Below, one piece after another: positions 40,215 to 49,083 of a stretch of DNA of 64,000 bases (positions within the stretch are counted from its first letter, which is position 1; every line of letters starts with the position of its first letter). Source of the stretch: Tatumella saanichensis (lineage in GTDB: Bacteria > Pseudomonadota > Gammaproteobacteria > Enterobacterales > Enterobacteriaceae); assembly GCF_000439375.1 (NCBI RefSeq), contig NZ_ATMI01000002.1, forward strand, positions 1-64,000. Reading direction: 5' to 3'. Under the pieces are notes generated by a model that was not told where the DNA came from, searched no databases, and was given only the letters and a program-made list of their open reading frames with translations. The position numbers and the translations under genes are program-made.

Positions 40215-40976
40215 ATGGATTTCACTCAGGTTATTACCCGGTTACCCTCTCTGAACTGCGCCAATGGCGAAACCACGGCAACTGCCGGGGAGCCGGACAG
40301 CCTGCAGACGCGACAGCAATTCTTCCGTTATATCGAAATTTTATTAGAACTGAACCTGAGGGTGACAATTTTGCCTGCGGAACCAGAGTTTCCCGATGCG
40401 CATTTTGTTGAAGATCCGGCAGTGGTGATCCCGGAACTGGCGATTATTACCCACCCAGGGGCTAAAAGCCGTCAGGGGGAAGAGATTTCCTTGGCCGCAG
40501 AACTGGAGAAGTATCGGCCGCTCTATCGGATGCAGGGCGGCGGCCACCTCGACGGTGGTGATGTGCTGCTGGCAGGACGTCAGTTTTTTATCGGTCTGAC
40601 TGCCCGTACTGATCAGGCCGGTATTGATGAGTTCCGTCAAGCAGTGACGCCTTTTGGCTATCAGGTCAGTGAAGTCACGGTCCCGGCGGGCTTACATTTG
40701 AAAAGCGTCGTCAATTATATCGGTAACAATACCCTGCTACTGACCGCTACCTACCATGATCTGCCGGTGTTTGCAGGCTACCAGCGGATAGTCATCCCTG
40801 ACAGTGAAGCTTACGCCGGTAATACCCTGCTGATAAACGGGACGCTGATCACTCCAGAGGGCTATCCGCAGACCTTGGCGAAACTGCAGCAAATCGGTAT
40901 GCCGATTATTGAGATCGATACCAGCGAATTTAAAAAAATGGATGGCAGCCTAACCTGCCTGTCACTCCGCTTCTGA
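40215..40976 (+). CDS. dimethylarginine dimethylaminohydrolase (DDAH) family enzyme
   Basis: 253 residues, the normal DDAH size. Guanidine-modifying enzyme that hydrolyses N-omega-methylated arginines to citrulline and methylamines. The catalytic Cys248 is in MDGSLTCLSLRF, His161 in AGLHLKSVV, and an acidic partner in GGGHLDGGDVLL (Asp113). FVEDPAVV (about 65-72) carries a conserved acidic substrate contact. It has its own ribosome-binding site (GGAG) and lies between gabP and the RidA-DUF1028-ArgE genes. Whether it belongs to that unit (205-base gap) is unclear. Confidence 0.88.
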   Translation: MDFTQVITRLPSLNCANGETTATAGEPDSLQTRQQFFRYIEILLELNLRVTILPAEPEFPDAHFVEDPAVVIPELAIITHPGAKSRQGEEISLAAELEKYRPLYRMQGGGHLDGGDVLLAGRQFFIGLTARTDQAGIDEFRQAVTPFGYQVSEVTVPAGLHLKSVVNYIGNNTLLLTATYHDLPVFAGYQRIVIPDSEAYAGNTLLINGTLITPEGYPQTLAKLQQIGMPIIEIDTSEFKKMDGSLTCLSLRF

Positions 40977-41180
40977 ATTTAGGGGCAGGGCGTGGCCCCT
41001 GCCTTTCCGCTCGGTAGTTTTCGTCTCCCCTGCTTCAGAAAAAACTTAATAAGTTTTTAGCTAGGCAGTCAGTATAAAAAAAATAATTTCTCTGTTGCTT
41101 AGCTGTAGCGATGATGTCACTCGTAAAAGAAGGCTGTTGTAAGCCGCTTACCCATGACTGACTGAAGGAAGGACACCCCG

Positions 41181-41612
41181 ATGAGTACACCGACCCATAC
41201 CCGGATTCGTATGTTCAATACCAAAGAGACCTACCCGAATCAGACGCTGGATAATGATCTCTGCCAAGCGGTCAGAGCGGGCAATACCGTGTATGTACGC
41301 GGTCAGGTCGGCACCGATTTTGAGGGGAACCTAGTAGGTCTAGGAGATCCGCGGGCACAGGCGGAACAGGCGATGAAAAATGTGAAACAGCTCCTTGAAG
41401 AAGCGGGCAGTGAACTGTCCCATATTGTCAAAACCACTACCTACCTGACCGATCCCCGCTACCGTGAGCCGGTCTACCAAGAAGTGGGTAAATGGCTAAA
41501 AGGGGTGTTTCCTATCTCTACTGGGCTGGTGGTATCGGCATTGGCACAGCCACAATGGCTGATGGAAATTGATGTGATTGCGGTGATCCCCGATCAGGAC
41601 ACGACGGCTTAA
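41181..41612 (+). CDS. Rid-family (YjgF/YER057c/UK114) protein lacking the RidA arginine
   Basis: 143 residues. Trimeric chorismate-mutase-like Rid fold with NTVYVRGQVGTD, QAMKNVKQLLEEAGSELSHIVKTTTYLTDP and MEIDVIAV. Canonical RidA proteins hydrolyse reactive enamines/imines using an Arg near residue 105 in FPARSCVEV. Here the equivalent stretch is FPISTGLVV, so the Arg is a Ser and RidA-type deaminase activity is unlikely. It leads a tight group with the DUF1028 gene (14-base gap) and the M20 peptidase gene. Similar Rid groups cluster with catabolic genes. Confidence 0.88.
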   Translation: MSTPTHTRIRMFNTKETYPNQTLDNDLCQAVRAGNTVYVRGQVGTDFEGNLVGLGDPRAQAEQAMKNVKQLLEEAGSELSHIVKTTTYLTDPRYREPVYQEVGKWLKGVFPISTGLVVSALAQPQWLMEIDVIAVIPDQDTTA

Positions 41613-41626
41613 TTTGAGGAGAAACA

Positions 41627-42304
41627 ATGACATTTTCTATTGCAGCACGTTGCCCGGAAACCGGGCAGTTAGGCATTGCCATCAGTTCTTCCAGTATTGC
41701 TGTCGGCGCCCGCTGTCCGTGGTTACGGGCAGGTGTCGGCGCGGTATCAAGCCAAAATATTACCCTGCCGGCACTGGGGCCAGAGATCCTCAGCCAGCTT
41801 GAGAAAGGCGCAGCCCCCCGTCAGGGTATTGATGAGATTTTATTCAGTCAGGGCTACAGCGAATACCGTCAGGTGACCGCGATTGATGCGCAGGGAAATA
41901 CCGCTTTCTTCAGTGGCAGTAAAACCCTGGGGATCTACCATGCGCTGGCGGGGAAAGAGTGTGTGGTCGCCGGTAATATGCTGGCGGATACGCGGGTGAT
42001 TGAATCGATGGTCACCGCTTTTGAGCAGAGTAGCGGTCAGTTGGCAGCACGGCTGATTGCCGCGATGCAGGCCGGTATTGCCGCCGGAGGGGAAGCCGGA
42101 CCGGTACATTCGGCGGCACTGAAAGTGGTGGGTGATCTGGTGTGGCCAATCGTTGACCTGCGGGTGGACTGGGCTGAGGATGATCCTATTGGAGTACTGA
42201 GTGGGTTATGGGACAGTTATCAGCCACAGATGGACGATTACATTCTGCGGGCGATCAATCCGTCACTGGCCCCGGGCTATGGGGTACCGGGTGATGACCG
42301 ATAA
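41627..42304 (+). CDS. DUF1028 family protein (Ntn-hydrolase-like fold)
   Basis: 225 residues. Begins TFSIAARCPETGQLGIAISSSSIAVGARCPW, the DUF1028 signature, and has GNMLADTRVIESM and the C-terminal DDPIGVLSGLWDSYQPQMDDY. The family is thought to have an Ntn-hydrolase fold, with no agreed activity. It is commonly adjacent to amino-acid uptake, RidA-like and peptidase genes, as here. Its stop overlaps the next gene by 11 bases. Confidence 0.9.
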   Translation: MTFSIAARCPETGQLGIAISSSSIAVGARCPWLRAGVGAVSSQNITLPALGPEILSQLEKGAAPRQGIDEILFSQGYSEYRQVTAIDAQGNTAFFSGSKTLGIYHALAGKECVVAGNMLADTRVIESMVTAFEQSSGQLAARLIAAMQAGIAAGGEAGPVHSAALKVVGDLVWPIVDLRVDWAEDDPIGVLSGLWDSYQPQMDDYILRAINPSLAPGYGVPGDDR

Positions 42305-43448
42305 TGCACGCAACTGGCTGGCGCGGCTGCTGGCCTTTGATACCACCAGCCGGGAATCGAATTTGGCGCTGATCAGTGAGGTGGCTGATTACCTATCTAC
42401 CCTTGGGATCAGCCATCAGCTGATTTATAACCCCGAGGGCACCAAAGCCAACCTGCATGCGTGGTTGGGGCCTGAGCAGGCCGGTGGCGTGATGCTCTCT
42501 GGGCATACCGATGTGGTACCGGTAGACGGACAAGCGTGGACTGTGGAGCCGTTTGCTCTGACGGAGCAACAGGGGCGCTACTACGGTCGCGGCGCTGCGG
42601 ATATGAAGGGTTTCCTCGCCTGTGTGCTGGCGGCGCTACCGGCATTTCTGCAACAGCCACTGCGTATGCCTCTGCATCTGGCCTTTTCGTATGATGAGGA
42701 AGTGGGCTGTCTCGGGGTGCGTAGTCTGATAGAGATGTTGAACAGTCACCCGCAAAAACCGGCGCTGTGTATCATCGGTGAACCCACAGAGATGCGTCCG
42801 GTGTTCGGCCATAAAGGAAAGGTGGCGATGCGCTGTCAGGTGAAGGGATATGCGTGTCATTCCGCCTATGCGCCACAGGGCGTGAATGCCATTGAGTACG
42901 CTAGCCGGCTGATTGCCTATATGGGGGATCTGTCGCAGCAGCTCAGCAGCCATCAGGACAGCCGTTTTGCTCCGGCCTACAGTACCTTGCAAACTGGGGT
43001 GATACGTGGCGGCAGCGCCTTGAATATCGTGCCAGCGGAGTGCAGTTTTGACTTTGAATTGCGTCATCTCCCGGACCAGTCTGCCGATGACACCATTGAG
43101 GCGATTAGCCATTATGCGCAGCATAGTTTGCTGCCGCAGATGCAGGCAGTATCGCCAGAAACCGCCATTCAGTTCACACCAATCAGCCGGTATCCAGGGC
43201 TGTATACCGATCCGCAGTCCGATATTGCCCGCTGGGTGATGGAATGGAGCGGCTGTAATGAGGCCAGCACTGTTCCCTACGGCACCGAAGGCGGATTGTT
43301 TGATGAGGCCGGAGTGGCCACTATGGTCTGTGGTCCCGGCAGTATGGATCAGGGCCACAAAGCGGATGAATTTGTCGCCATCGATCAACTTCAGAGCTGT
43401 AGTCAGATGCTGGAGAACCTGTGTGCCTGGATGCGGCAACCTACCTGA
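42294..43448 (+). CDS. ArgE-like M20 metallopeptidase (acetylornithine deacetylase family)
   Basis: 384 residues from the ATG at 42294. Two-zinc M20 hydrolase: LSGHTDVVPV (first His/Asp), YGRGAADMKGFLA (bridging Asp), FSYDEEVGCLGVR (catalytic Glu), IIGEPTEM and a C-terminal GPGSMDQGHKADEFV (last His). This pattern is that of acetylornithine deacetylase, but the context argues for a catabolic N-acyl-amino-acid substrate rather than arginine biosynthesis. Translationally coupled to the DUF1028 gene. Confidence 0.88.
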   Translation: MTDNARNWLARLLAFDTTSRESNLALISEVADYLSTLGISHQLIYNPEGTKANLHAWLGPEQAGGVMLSGHTDVVPVDGQAWTVEPFALTEQQGRYYGRGAADMKGFLACVLAALPAFLQQPLRMPLHLAFSYDEEVGCLGVRSLIEMLNSHPQKPALCIIGEPTEMRPVFGHKGKVAMRCQVKGYACHSAYAPQGVNAIEYASRLIAYMGDLSQQLSSHQDSRFAPAYSTLQTGVIRGGSALNIVPAECSFDFELRHLPDQSADDTIEAISHYAQHSLLPQMQAVSPETAIQFTPISRYPGLYTDPQSDIARWVMEWSGCNEASTVPYGTEGGLFDEAGVATMVCGPGSMDQGHKADEFVAIDQLQSCSQMLENLCAWMRQPT

Positions 43449-43475
43449 ATGACGCTACCGCTCGTTAAATCTGTC

Positions 43476-44384
43476 TCAGACTTCCTGAGACAGCATTTCC
43501 TTGCAGAAATCGACAAACAACCGTGCCGGTTTGGTGAGTTGGGTGCGCGTCAGCCAGGCCGCAGACAGCCCGGATCCTTCCACTTCTTCGCGGATCGCCA
43601 GAGTCACCAGTGGGTGACCGTCATAACTGTAAGGGCTGTGTGGCAGGGTCACTAGGATCGCATAGCCAAAGCCTTGTCCAACCATACCGCGTACCATTTC
43701 AATTGAGGGTGAACTGAAGACAATGTTCGGCGTCAGACCCGCTTGAGTAAATAGGCCGACAAAATAGTTTCGGCTTGGCTGTACATCCAGCAGGATCATC
43801 GGTTCCGCGGCAAGATCTTTCAGCGATACCGACTGTTGGCCGGCAAAACGGTGATCCGCCGGTAGTAGCACGTAGGGCTTCGATGGCGGCATCAGCGGTT
43901 CGGTGGTAATACTGTTATCCAGTTCATGTTTATACAGCAGAGCCAAGTCAAAGCTGCCGGCGGTCAGGCCTTGTACCAGTTCGTGTTGCTCACCGTCTCG
44001 CAGGATAAACTCCACCCCTGGATAGCGTTGTTTAAAGCCAGCAATCAGCCGTGGCAGGATCAGGGGGGCTACGGTTTCAAAGCAGCCGATATCGATCTGA
44101 CCGGCAACCATATCGTTATCCGCCAGCGCATTCTGCTCAAATTCATGGGCCATGCGCAGCAGCTTCTGCGCTTTGCGGTAAAAACGTGCCCCCGAGGGTG
44201 TCAGAGAGACGCCCTGGGCATGATGGCGGATAAATAACTGTACGCCGAAACTGTCCTCCAGTCCTTTTATCGCTGTAGAGATTGAGGGCTGGGCGATATA
44301 CAGGGTACGTGAGGCTTCCGCGACACTGCCGCACTCTACGGTGGTAATAAAATACTTCAACTGACGCAGGGTATAGTTAGCCAT
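43476..44384 (-). CDS. LysR-family transcriptional regulator
   Basis: 302 residues. N-terminal helix-turn-helix (about 3-60; YTLRQLKYFITTVECGSVAEASRTLYIAQPSISTAIKGLEDSFGVQLFIRH) and a PBP2 effector domain to the end. It is convergent with the RidA-DUF1028-ArgE group and divergent from the ABC importer, so either could be its target. The substrate it senses is unknown. Confidence 0.9.
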   Translation of the reverse strand: MANYTLRQLKYFITTVECGSVAEASRTLYIAQPSISTAIKGLEDSFGVQLFIRHHAQGVSLTPSGARFYRKAQKLLRMAHEFEQNALADNDMVAGQIDIGCFETVAPLILPRLIAGFKQRYPGVEFILRDGEQHELVQGLTAGSFDLALLYKHELDNSITTEPLMPPSKPYVLLPADHRFAGQQSVSLKDLAAEPMILLDVQPSRNYFVGLFTQAGLTPNIVFSSPSIEMVRGMVGQGFGYAILVTLPHSPYSYDGHPLVTLAIREEVEGSGLSAAWLTRTQLTKPARLFVDFCKEMLSQEV

Positions 44385-44678
44385 AGGTCCTCATGAGTCA
44401 TCACTCTTTCCTATGACTAAGCAAGAGCCATGCCATAAAAACCATGCAAACAGAATGGGTATCGCCCCTTTCCCCAGTGTACCTTGAGCTTGGTGACGGT
44501 GCTGGGATCGCGACGAGTGGTAAAAATCTGGCGGTTAGTTTTTTTAGTGTCAGGGCCAACATATTTAATAATTTTCATAGTCAGCAAAAGCCCCGAGGAT
44601 GAATGCTCAAAGGATCCTCTCCCGTTTCTGAATGATGGCAGATGGGACTGAGCTCAACGATGACCTAAGGGCCTGACT
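44385..44678. other. intergenic region, lysR to ABC importer
   Basis: Divergent regulatory region expected to hold the LysR sites and the importer promoter; it also contains a possible 53-codon minus-strand frame (44417-44578). No confident operator was found. Confidence 0.4.
44417..44578 (-). CDS. possible small protein, 53 aa, unrecognised
   Basis: An uninterrupted ATG frame of 53 codons reads KIIKYVGPDTKKTNRQIF, then TTRRDPSTVTKLKVHWGKGRY and a short hydrophobic end. It is basic and would be near-native codon use, but the ribosome-binding site is poor (GGGG about 12 bases upstream) and I recognise no family. It lies inside the lysR/ABC divergent spacer, so it may be a chance frame or a gene scrap. 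Confidence 0.2.
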   Translation of the reverse strand: MKIIKYVGPDTKKTNRQIFTTRRDPSTVTKLKVHWGKGRYPFCLHGFYGMALA

Positions 44679-46199
44679 ATGACGTTTGACTGGAATTATT
44701 TATTCAGCCTGTTCAAAGACACTGACTTCTGGTGGGCGACTTGGACTGTGATCCGCCTAAGCCTGCTGGCTTGGGGGATCAGTATGGTGCTGGGCTTTAT
44801 CTTGGCGCTCGCAAAGCAATCCGGTAAACCGCTGCTGCGTGGTGCGGCGAACCTGTATATCTGGTTTTTTCGCAGCTTACCGCTGTTGGTATTACTGATT
44901 TTTGTCTACAACATGCCGCAGGCGGTGCCTGCAACCTCGGTAGTGCTGAGTAATCCTTTCTATGCGGGGCTGATTTCGCTGGTGCTGAGTGAAACTGCTT
45001 ATATGGCGGAGATCCACCGTAGTGGGCTGCTGTCGATCAACAAGGGACAATACGAAGCGGGTAGAGCGCTGGGACTGGCTTACGGCGGGATCCAGTGGAA
45101 GATCATTATCCCGCAGGCGATCCGCGTCGCCTTACCGGGGTTAACTAACGAATATATCTCAATTGTGAAACTCACTTCACTGGTATCGGTGGTATCGCTG
45201 ACCGAAATCCTGCTGGTGGGACAGCGGTTGTACTCGGAAAACTTCCTCGTGATGGAAACCATGACCGCGGTGGCGTTCTACTACATCCTGGTGGTGACCG
45301 TATTCGATTTCCTATTGAAACAACTGGAAAAGTACCTTGATGTGACCCGCAAAAAAGGGCAATCGGTGCCGCAGGAGTGGCAGCGATTAGCACAACAGCC
45401 CCTGACGCTGGTCAGTCCGACGGCAGCGAATCAGGATGTGGCGGCCTTACAAGCGCGGCGTTTGCATAAAGCCTACAACAACGTGGAAGTGCTGGGTGCG
45501 GTTGACCTGAGCGTGAATGCGGGTGAAGTCGTATCGGTCATCGGCCCTTCCGGTTCGGGGAAAACCACGCTGATCCGTCTGCTCAATGGTTTAGAAAAGT
45601 TGGATCAGGGTGAAATCGATATGAATGGTAAGCCCTTTATCCGCCTAAAACAGCAGGGCTCGGCCCCAGCGGTCTTCAGCGAGGATCATAAACTGCGTCT
45701 GAATATCGGTATGGTGTTCCAGAGCTTTAACTTATTCCCGCACCTGACGGTGATGGATAACCTGCTGTTGGCACCGGCTTACCATAAAGCGGGGGACAGT
45801 GCCTCACGGCTGCACCATGCCTGTGCATTGCTGCATAAAGTGGGGATGCTAGAACATGCCTGTAAATATCCGCATCAGCTTTCTGGCGGTCAGCAGCAGC
45901 GTGTGGCGATTGCCCGGGCTTTGATGATGCGTCCGCAAGTGATGTTGTTTGACGAGCCGACTTCGGCGCTGGACCCAGAGAAAGTGAATGAAGTGTTAGG
46001 GGTTATCGAAAGCCTAGCCCGTGAAGGGATCACTATGGTGATCGTTACCCACGAAATGAACTTTGCTTTCGGGGTTTCAGACCGGATTGTATTTATGGAG
46101 AAGGGGCGGGTAGTGGTCGATGCTGCCCCGGCACAGTTACGCAGCGGCAGCAACGCAAGGGTCGCTGATTTTCTTAAAGACGTTACGCTGGCAGGTTAA
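44679..46199 (+). CDS. polar amino acid ABC transporter, fused permease-ATPase
   Basis: 506 residues, joining two normally separate subunits. Residues 1-225 form a HisM-type permease (EAA loop [22 protein letters not shown], about 126-147). After a ~30-residue linker an ATPase begins near 257, with Walker A GPSGSGKT (289-296), signature LSGGQQQR (401-408) and Walker B VMLFDEP (421-427). It would import a polar amino acid or relative delivered by the binding protein encoded next. Divergent from the lysR gene. Confidence 0.9.
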   Translation: MTFDWNYLFSLFKDTDFWWATWTVIRLSLLAWGISMVLGFILALAKQSGKPLLRGAANLYIWFFRSLPLLVLLIFVYNMPQAVPATSVVLSNPFYAGLISLVLSETAYMAEIHRSGLLSINKGQYEAGRALGLAYGGIQWKIIIPQAIRVALPGLTNEYISIVKLTSLVSVVSLTEILLVGQRLYSENFLVMETMTAVAFYYILVVTVFDFLLKQLEKYLDVTRKKGQSVPQEWQRLAQQPLTLVSPTAANQDVAALQARRLHKAYNNVEVLGAVDLSVNAGEVVSVIGPSGSGKTTLIRLLNGLEKLDQGEIDMNGKPFIRLKQQGSAPAVFSEDHKLRLNIGMVFQSFNLFPHLTVMDNLLLAPAYHKAGDSASRLHHACALLHKVGMLEHACKYPHQLSGGQQQRVAIARALMMRPQVMLFDEPTSALDPEKVNEVLGVIESLAREGITMVIVTHEMNFAFGVSDRIVFMEKGRVVVDAAPAQLRSGSNARVADFLKDVTLAG

Positions 46200-46212
46200 T
46201 CCGGAGATGATG

Positions 46213-47037
46213 ATGACTAAAAAAATCAAAGTAATTCAGTTAACAGCAGTGGCATTGGGAATGGTTGCGGCAGGCGCACACGCTGCCTTTTTGCAACCAG
46301 GTAAAATCGTCGCCGGTTCAGATGTGACCTTTGCCCCGTATGAGTATATGAAGAATGACAAACCGGCAGGTTTTGATATTGAAATGCTGAGTGGTATCGC
46401 CCACTCAATGGGGCGCCAACTGGTGACTGAAGATACCCGTTTCGAAAACCTGATCCCTGGGTTACGCGGTAAAAAATTCGATGTCACTAACTCGGCGATG
46501 TACATCACTGCGGCACGTCTCAAAGTGGTGGATATGATCCCTTACCTGAAAACCGGTCAGAGCATTGTGGTGCTGGCCTCCAGTAGCTTTAAACCTAAAA
46601 CGGCGGAAGATCTGTGTGGTCACCGTGCGTCGGTACAGGCCGGCACCTCGTTCCTGCAAAACCTGCAACACTTCTCTGATGACTACTGTGTGAAACATAA
46701 CCTGAAGCCGATCGCTATTAGCCAGTTTAGCACTGATCCACAGGCTACTCAGGCACTGTTGTCCCATGCTGCCGATGCGCAGATCACCGATGTGGCGGTG
46801 GCGTTATCGGCGGTAGATAAGTTGAAAGGACGTGTCGTGATCAGTTCTGACAAGCTGCTGTATCCGCAATTGCTCGGTATCGGCGTGCGTAAAGACGATC
46901 CGGAAGTCAAGCAGGCGATCACCGAAGGATTGCACAAGTTCAGTCAGACCCCGCAATACCAAGCACTGCTGGCGAAATATAAATTTACCGCACCGACGGC
47001 GAATGATATTAAATCACTGATGCCTACGGCGCAGTAA
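46213..47037 (+). CDS. amino acid ABC transporter periplasmic binding protein
   Basis: 274 residues from the third of three consecutive ATGs (46213), best spaced from GGAG at 46203; 46207 and 46210 are alternatives. A Sec signal (cleaved near VAAGAHA) precedes a PBP2 family 3 domain: KIVAGSDVTFAPYEYMKNDKPAGFDIEML, then FENLIPGLRGKKFDVTNSAM. Two Cys (AEDLCGH and DDYCVKH) could form a disulfide. Partner of the fused importer 13 bases upstream; a terminator at 47052 limits read-through. Confidence 0.9.
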   Translation: MTKKIKVIQLTAVALGMVAAGAHAAFLQPGKIVAGSDVTFAPYEYMKNDKPAGFDIEMLSGIAHSMGRQLVTEDTRFENLIPGLRGKKFDVTNSAMYITAARLKVVDMIPYLKTGQSIVVLASSSFKPKTAEDLCGHRASVQAGTSFLQNLQHFSDDYCVKHNLKPIAISQFSTDPQATQALLSHAADAQITDVAVALSAVDKLKGRVVISSDKLLYPQLLGIGVRKDDPEVKQAITEGLHKFSQTPQYQALLAKYKFTAPTANDIKSLMPTAQ

Positions 47038-47051
47038 TCCTTCAGTCTTTT

Positions 47052-47080
47052 CCGTCAGCCTTTGTGGGCTGACGGTTTTT
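47052..47080 (+). terminator. terminator between binding protein and aldolase genes
   Basis: CCGTCAGCC, loop TTTGTG, GGCTGACGG then TTTTT, only 20 bases before the aldolase start. Likely partial termination within an operon, or the end of the importer unit. Confidence 0.8.
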
Positions 47081-47100
47081 CTGCGAAATGGAGAAAAGAG

Positions 47101-47832
47101 ATGGCGTTACCTGATGAGCAGCAACTGCGCAGCGATCTGGCGGCGGTGTTCCGTATTTGTGCACAATTAAATATGCATGAAGCAGTGGCGAACCATTTTA
47201 GTGCAGCGGTTTCTGAAGACGGCAAAAAATTTCTGATTAACCCGAAGTGGGTCCATTTTTCACGCATCAAAGCCAGCGATTTATTACTGCTGGATGCGGA
47301 TAACCCGGCAGATGGTCAGCGACAAGATGTTGACCCGACGGCTTGGGCTATCCACGGTCAGATCCATCAGCGCCTGCCGGAAGCGAAAGTGGTGTTACAT
47401 CTGCATCCGATTTATACCACTGCGGTGTCGTGCATGGAAAATCCGGAAATTCCACCTGTAGACCAGAATACCGCCCGTTACTTCCGTCGGGTGGCGGTGG
47501 ATACCCTGTATGGTGGCATGGCCGATACCGAGGCGGAAGGTCAGCGACTGACCGCACTGTTGCAAGGTCGCAGCCGTTTGCTGATGGGTAACCACGGTGT
47601 GATGGTGACGGCGCAAAATGTCGGTGAAGCCTTTGATGATATTTATACCTTGGAGCGCGCCTGCCAGATCCTGGTGACGGCCTGGTCAACGGGCAAACCG
47701 TTGCGGGTACTGTCTGATGAGGTGGCCGAAAAAACGGCGCAGGACTGGGAAAAAATCACTGACTTTTCCCGCCAGCACTTTGAAGAAATGAAACGGTTGC
47801 TGACGGAGAGTGACCCGTCCTTTATGCAGTAA
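47101..47832 (+). CDS. class II aldolase/adducin family protein
   Basis: 243 residues from the ATG at 47101 (GGAG 10 bases upstream). Zinc-dependent fold: NHFSA near 36-40, VVLHLHPIYTT with the HxH metal pair, a further His-containing region, and LMGNHGVMV near 162. Members are aldolases, epimerases or decarboxylases acting on (phospho)sugars and acid derivatives. Substrate is unknown. It is followed within 20 bases by a hydroxyacid dehydrogenase gene, suggesting a reaction pair. Confidence 0.85.
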   Translation: MALPDEQQLRSDLAAVFRICAQLNMHEAVANHFSAAVSEDGKKFLINPKWVHFSRIKASDLLLLDADNPADGQRQDVDPTAWAIHGQIHQRLPEAKVVLHLHPIYTTAVSCMENPEIPPVDQNTARYFRRVAVDTLYGGMADTEAEGQRLTALLQGRSRLLMGNHGVMVTAQNVGEAFDDIYTLERACQILVTAWSTGKPLRVLSDEVAEKTAQDWEKITDFSRQHFEEMKRLLTESDPSFMQ

Positions 47833-47852
47833 TGAAATGAGTGGGAGGGGTT

Positions 47853-48824
47853 ATGGCCGTGTTATCGTCTGGGCGCTATGTGTTTGCCGATTATGCATCT
47901 TTAGATTTTGGCGATCTCGATCCTCAAGTGTTACAGGCTGCCTTTCCGGGAGTGATCCTCTACGCTGAGACCGCACCCTCGCAGATCGTTGAGCGCCTGC
48001 GAGAAGCCGAAGTGGTGCTGATCAGTGAACTGCACCTGTCTGCGGAGATCCTGCAACAGTTACCGGCTCTGAAACTGATTTTACTGGCAGCGACTGGCAC
48101 CAATGCGGTGGACCTGCCAGCGGCACGATGGCAGGGGATCACGGTGTGTAACTGTCGTGGCTATGGCACTCATTCGGTGGCACAGCATACCCTGGCGCTG
48201 TTGCTGGCACTGACTAACCATGTTGCCCCTTATCACCGCTTGGTGAGCGACGGGCGCTGGAGTGACTCCCCCCGTTTTTGCCTGACCGATTACCCGCTAA
48301 ATGGGCTAAATGGTCGGCAGTTGGTAATTGCTGGTCAGGGTGAGCTCGGCAATAAAGTGGCGGAGATGGCACGGGTGTTTGGCCTGAGTGTCCGCTTTGC
48401 GGCATTGCCTGGCCGCCCCTGTACGCCCGATAAACTTCCCTTGGACAGCCTGTTGCCACAGGCGGATATCTTATCATTACACTGTCCGCTGACCGATGAG
48501 ACGGCCGGTATGATCAACGGCCAGCGGCTGGCGATGATGAAACCGGGAGCGCTACTGATTAATACCGCCCGCGGGGGGCTGATCGACGAACCGGCGCTGG
48601 CCGCAACATTGCGGAGCGGTAGACTGGGAGGCGCAGCACTGGATGTACTGAGCCAAGAGCCACCGCCTCGGGACCATCCCTTATTGGCGGACGATATTCC
48701 CAACCTGTTGATCACGCCACATATCGCGTGGGGCACCACCGACGCTCGGCAGATGGCGGTGCAGCAGCTTATCGAAAATTATCAGGCCTGGCGCTGTGGG
48801 GCACCGATCCGAGAGGTTAGTTAA
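47853..48824 (+). CDS. D-2-hydroxyacid dehydrogenase (HprA/glycerate dehydrogenase-like)
   Basis: 323 residues from the ATG at 47853 (GGGAGGGG just before). NAD-binding Rossmann motif VIAGQGELGNKVAEMA (GxGxxG, about 151-156), then LINTARGGLIDEPALAATL with the catalytic Arg, LSQEPPP with the Glu, and the HIAWGTTDAR His. It lacks the Asp that often marks NAD preference at the second strand, so the cofactor is uncertain. Paired with the aldolase gene upstream. Confidence 0.87.
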   Translation: MAVLSSGRYVFADYASLDFGDLDPQVLQAAFPGVILYAETAPSQIVERLREAEVVLISELHLSAEILQQLPALKLILLAATGTNAVDLPAARWQGITVCNCRGYGTHSVAQHTLALLLALTNHVAPYHRLVSDGRWSDSPRFCLTDYPLNGLNGRQLVIAGQGELGNKVAEMARVFGLSVRFAALPGRPCTPDKLPLDSLLPQADILSLHCPLTDETAGMINGQRLAMMKPGALLINTARGGLIDEPALAATLRSGRLGGAALDVLSQEPPPRDHPLLADDIPNLLITPHIAWGTTDARQMAVQQLIENYQAWRCGAPIREVS

Positions 48825-49083
48825 GGCTAATTGTTTCCTGATTTACCCCTTCTTTTATTCTCGTTTTTCTGCTGCCTTTCTATAGCAACTTATTCGATTT
48901 TGTTAGCTTTTTTTTGAATTTGCGATCTAATTCTTCTTAAAACACAATGTTGTTGATACTAAACGTAACCTGTTTCAAGGGCCGAAGAGGGCGTATTCCC
49001 ACGCACTCCCAGTAAGGCTCTGTGCTGTACGTTTGTTTTTCTTGTCCGATTTCTTTGTGCAGCAAATCAGGAGTAAGCATAGC
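48825..49083. other. AT-rich intergenic region before the yxe-like importer
   Basis: A T-rich stretch (about 48880-48940) and no gene. Promoter of the next operon expected here; no operator identified. Confidence 0.4.

Noticed and set aside
42294-43448. Reading the M20 gene as the biosynthetic argE
   Set aside because: No argB/C/H genes are nearby and it is coupled to DUF1028 and Rid genes; a catabolic role is more likely.
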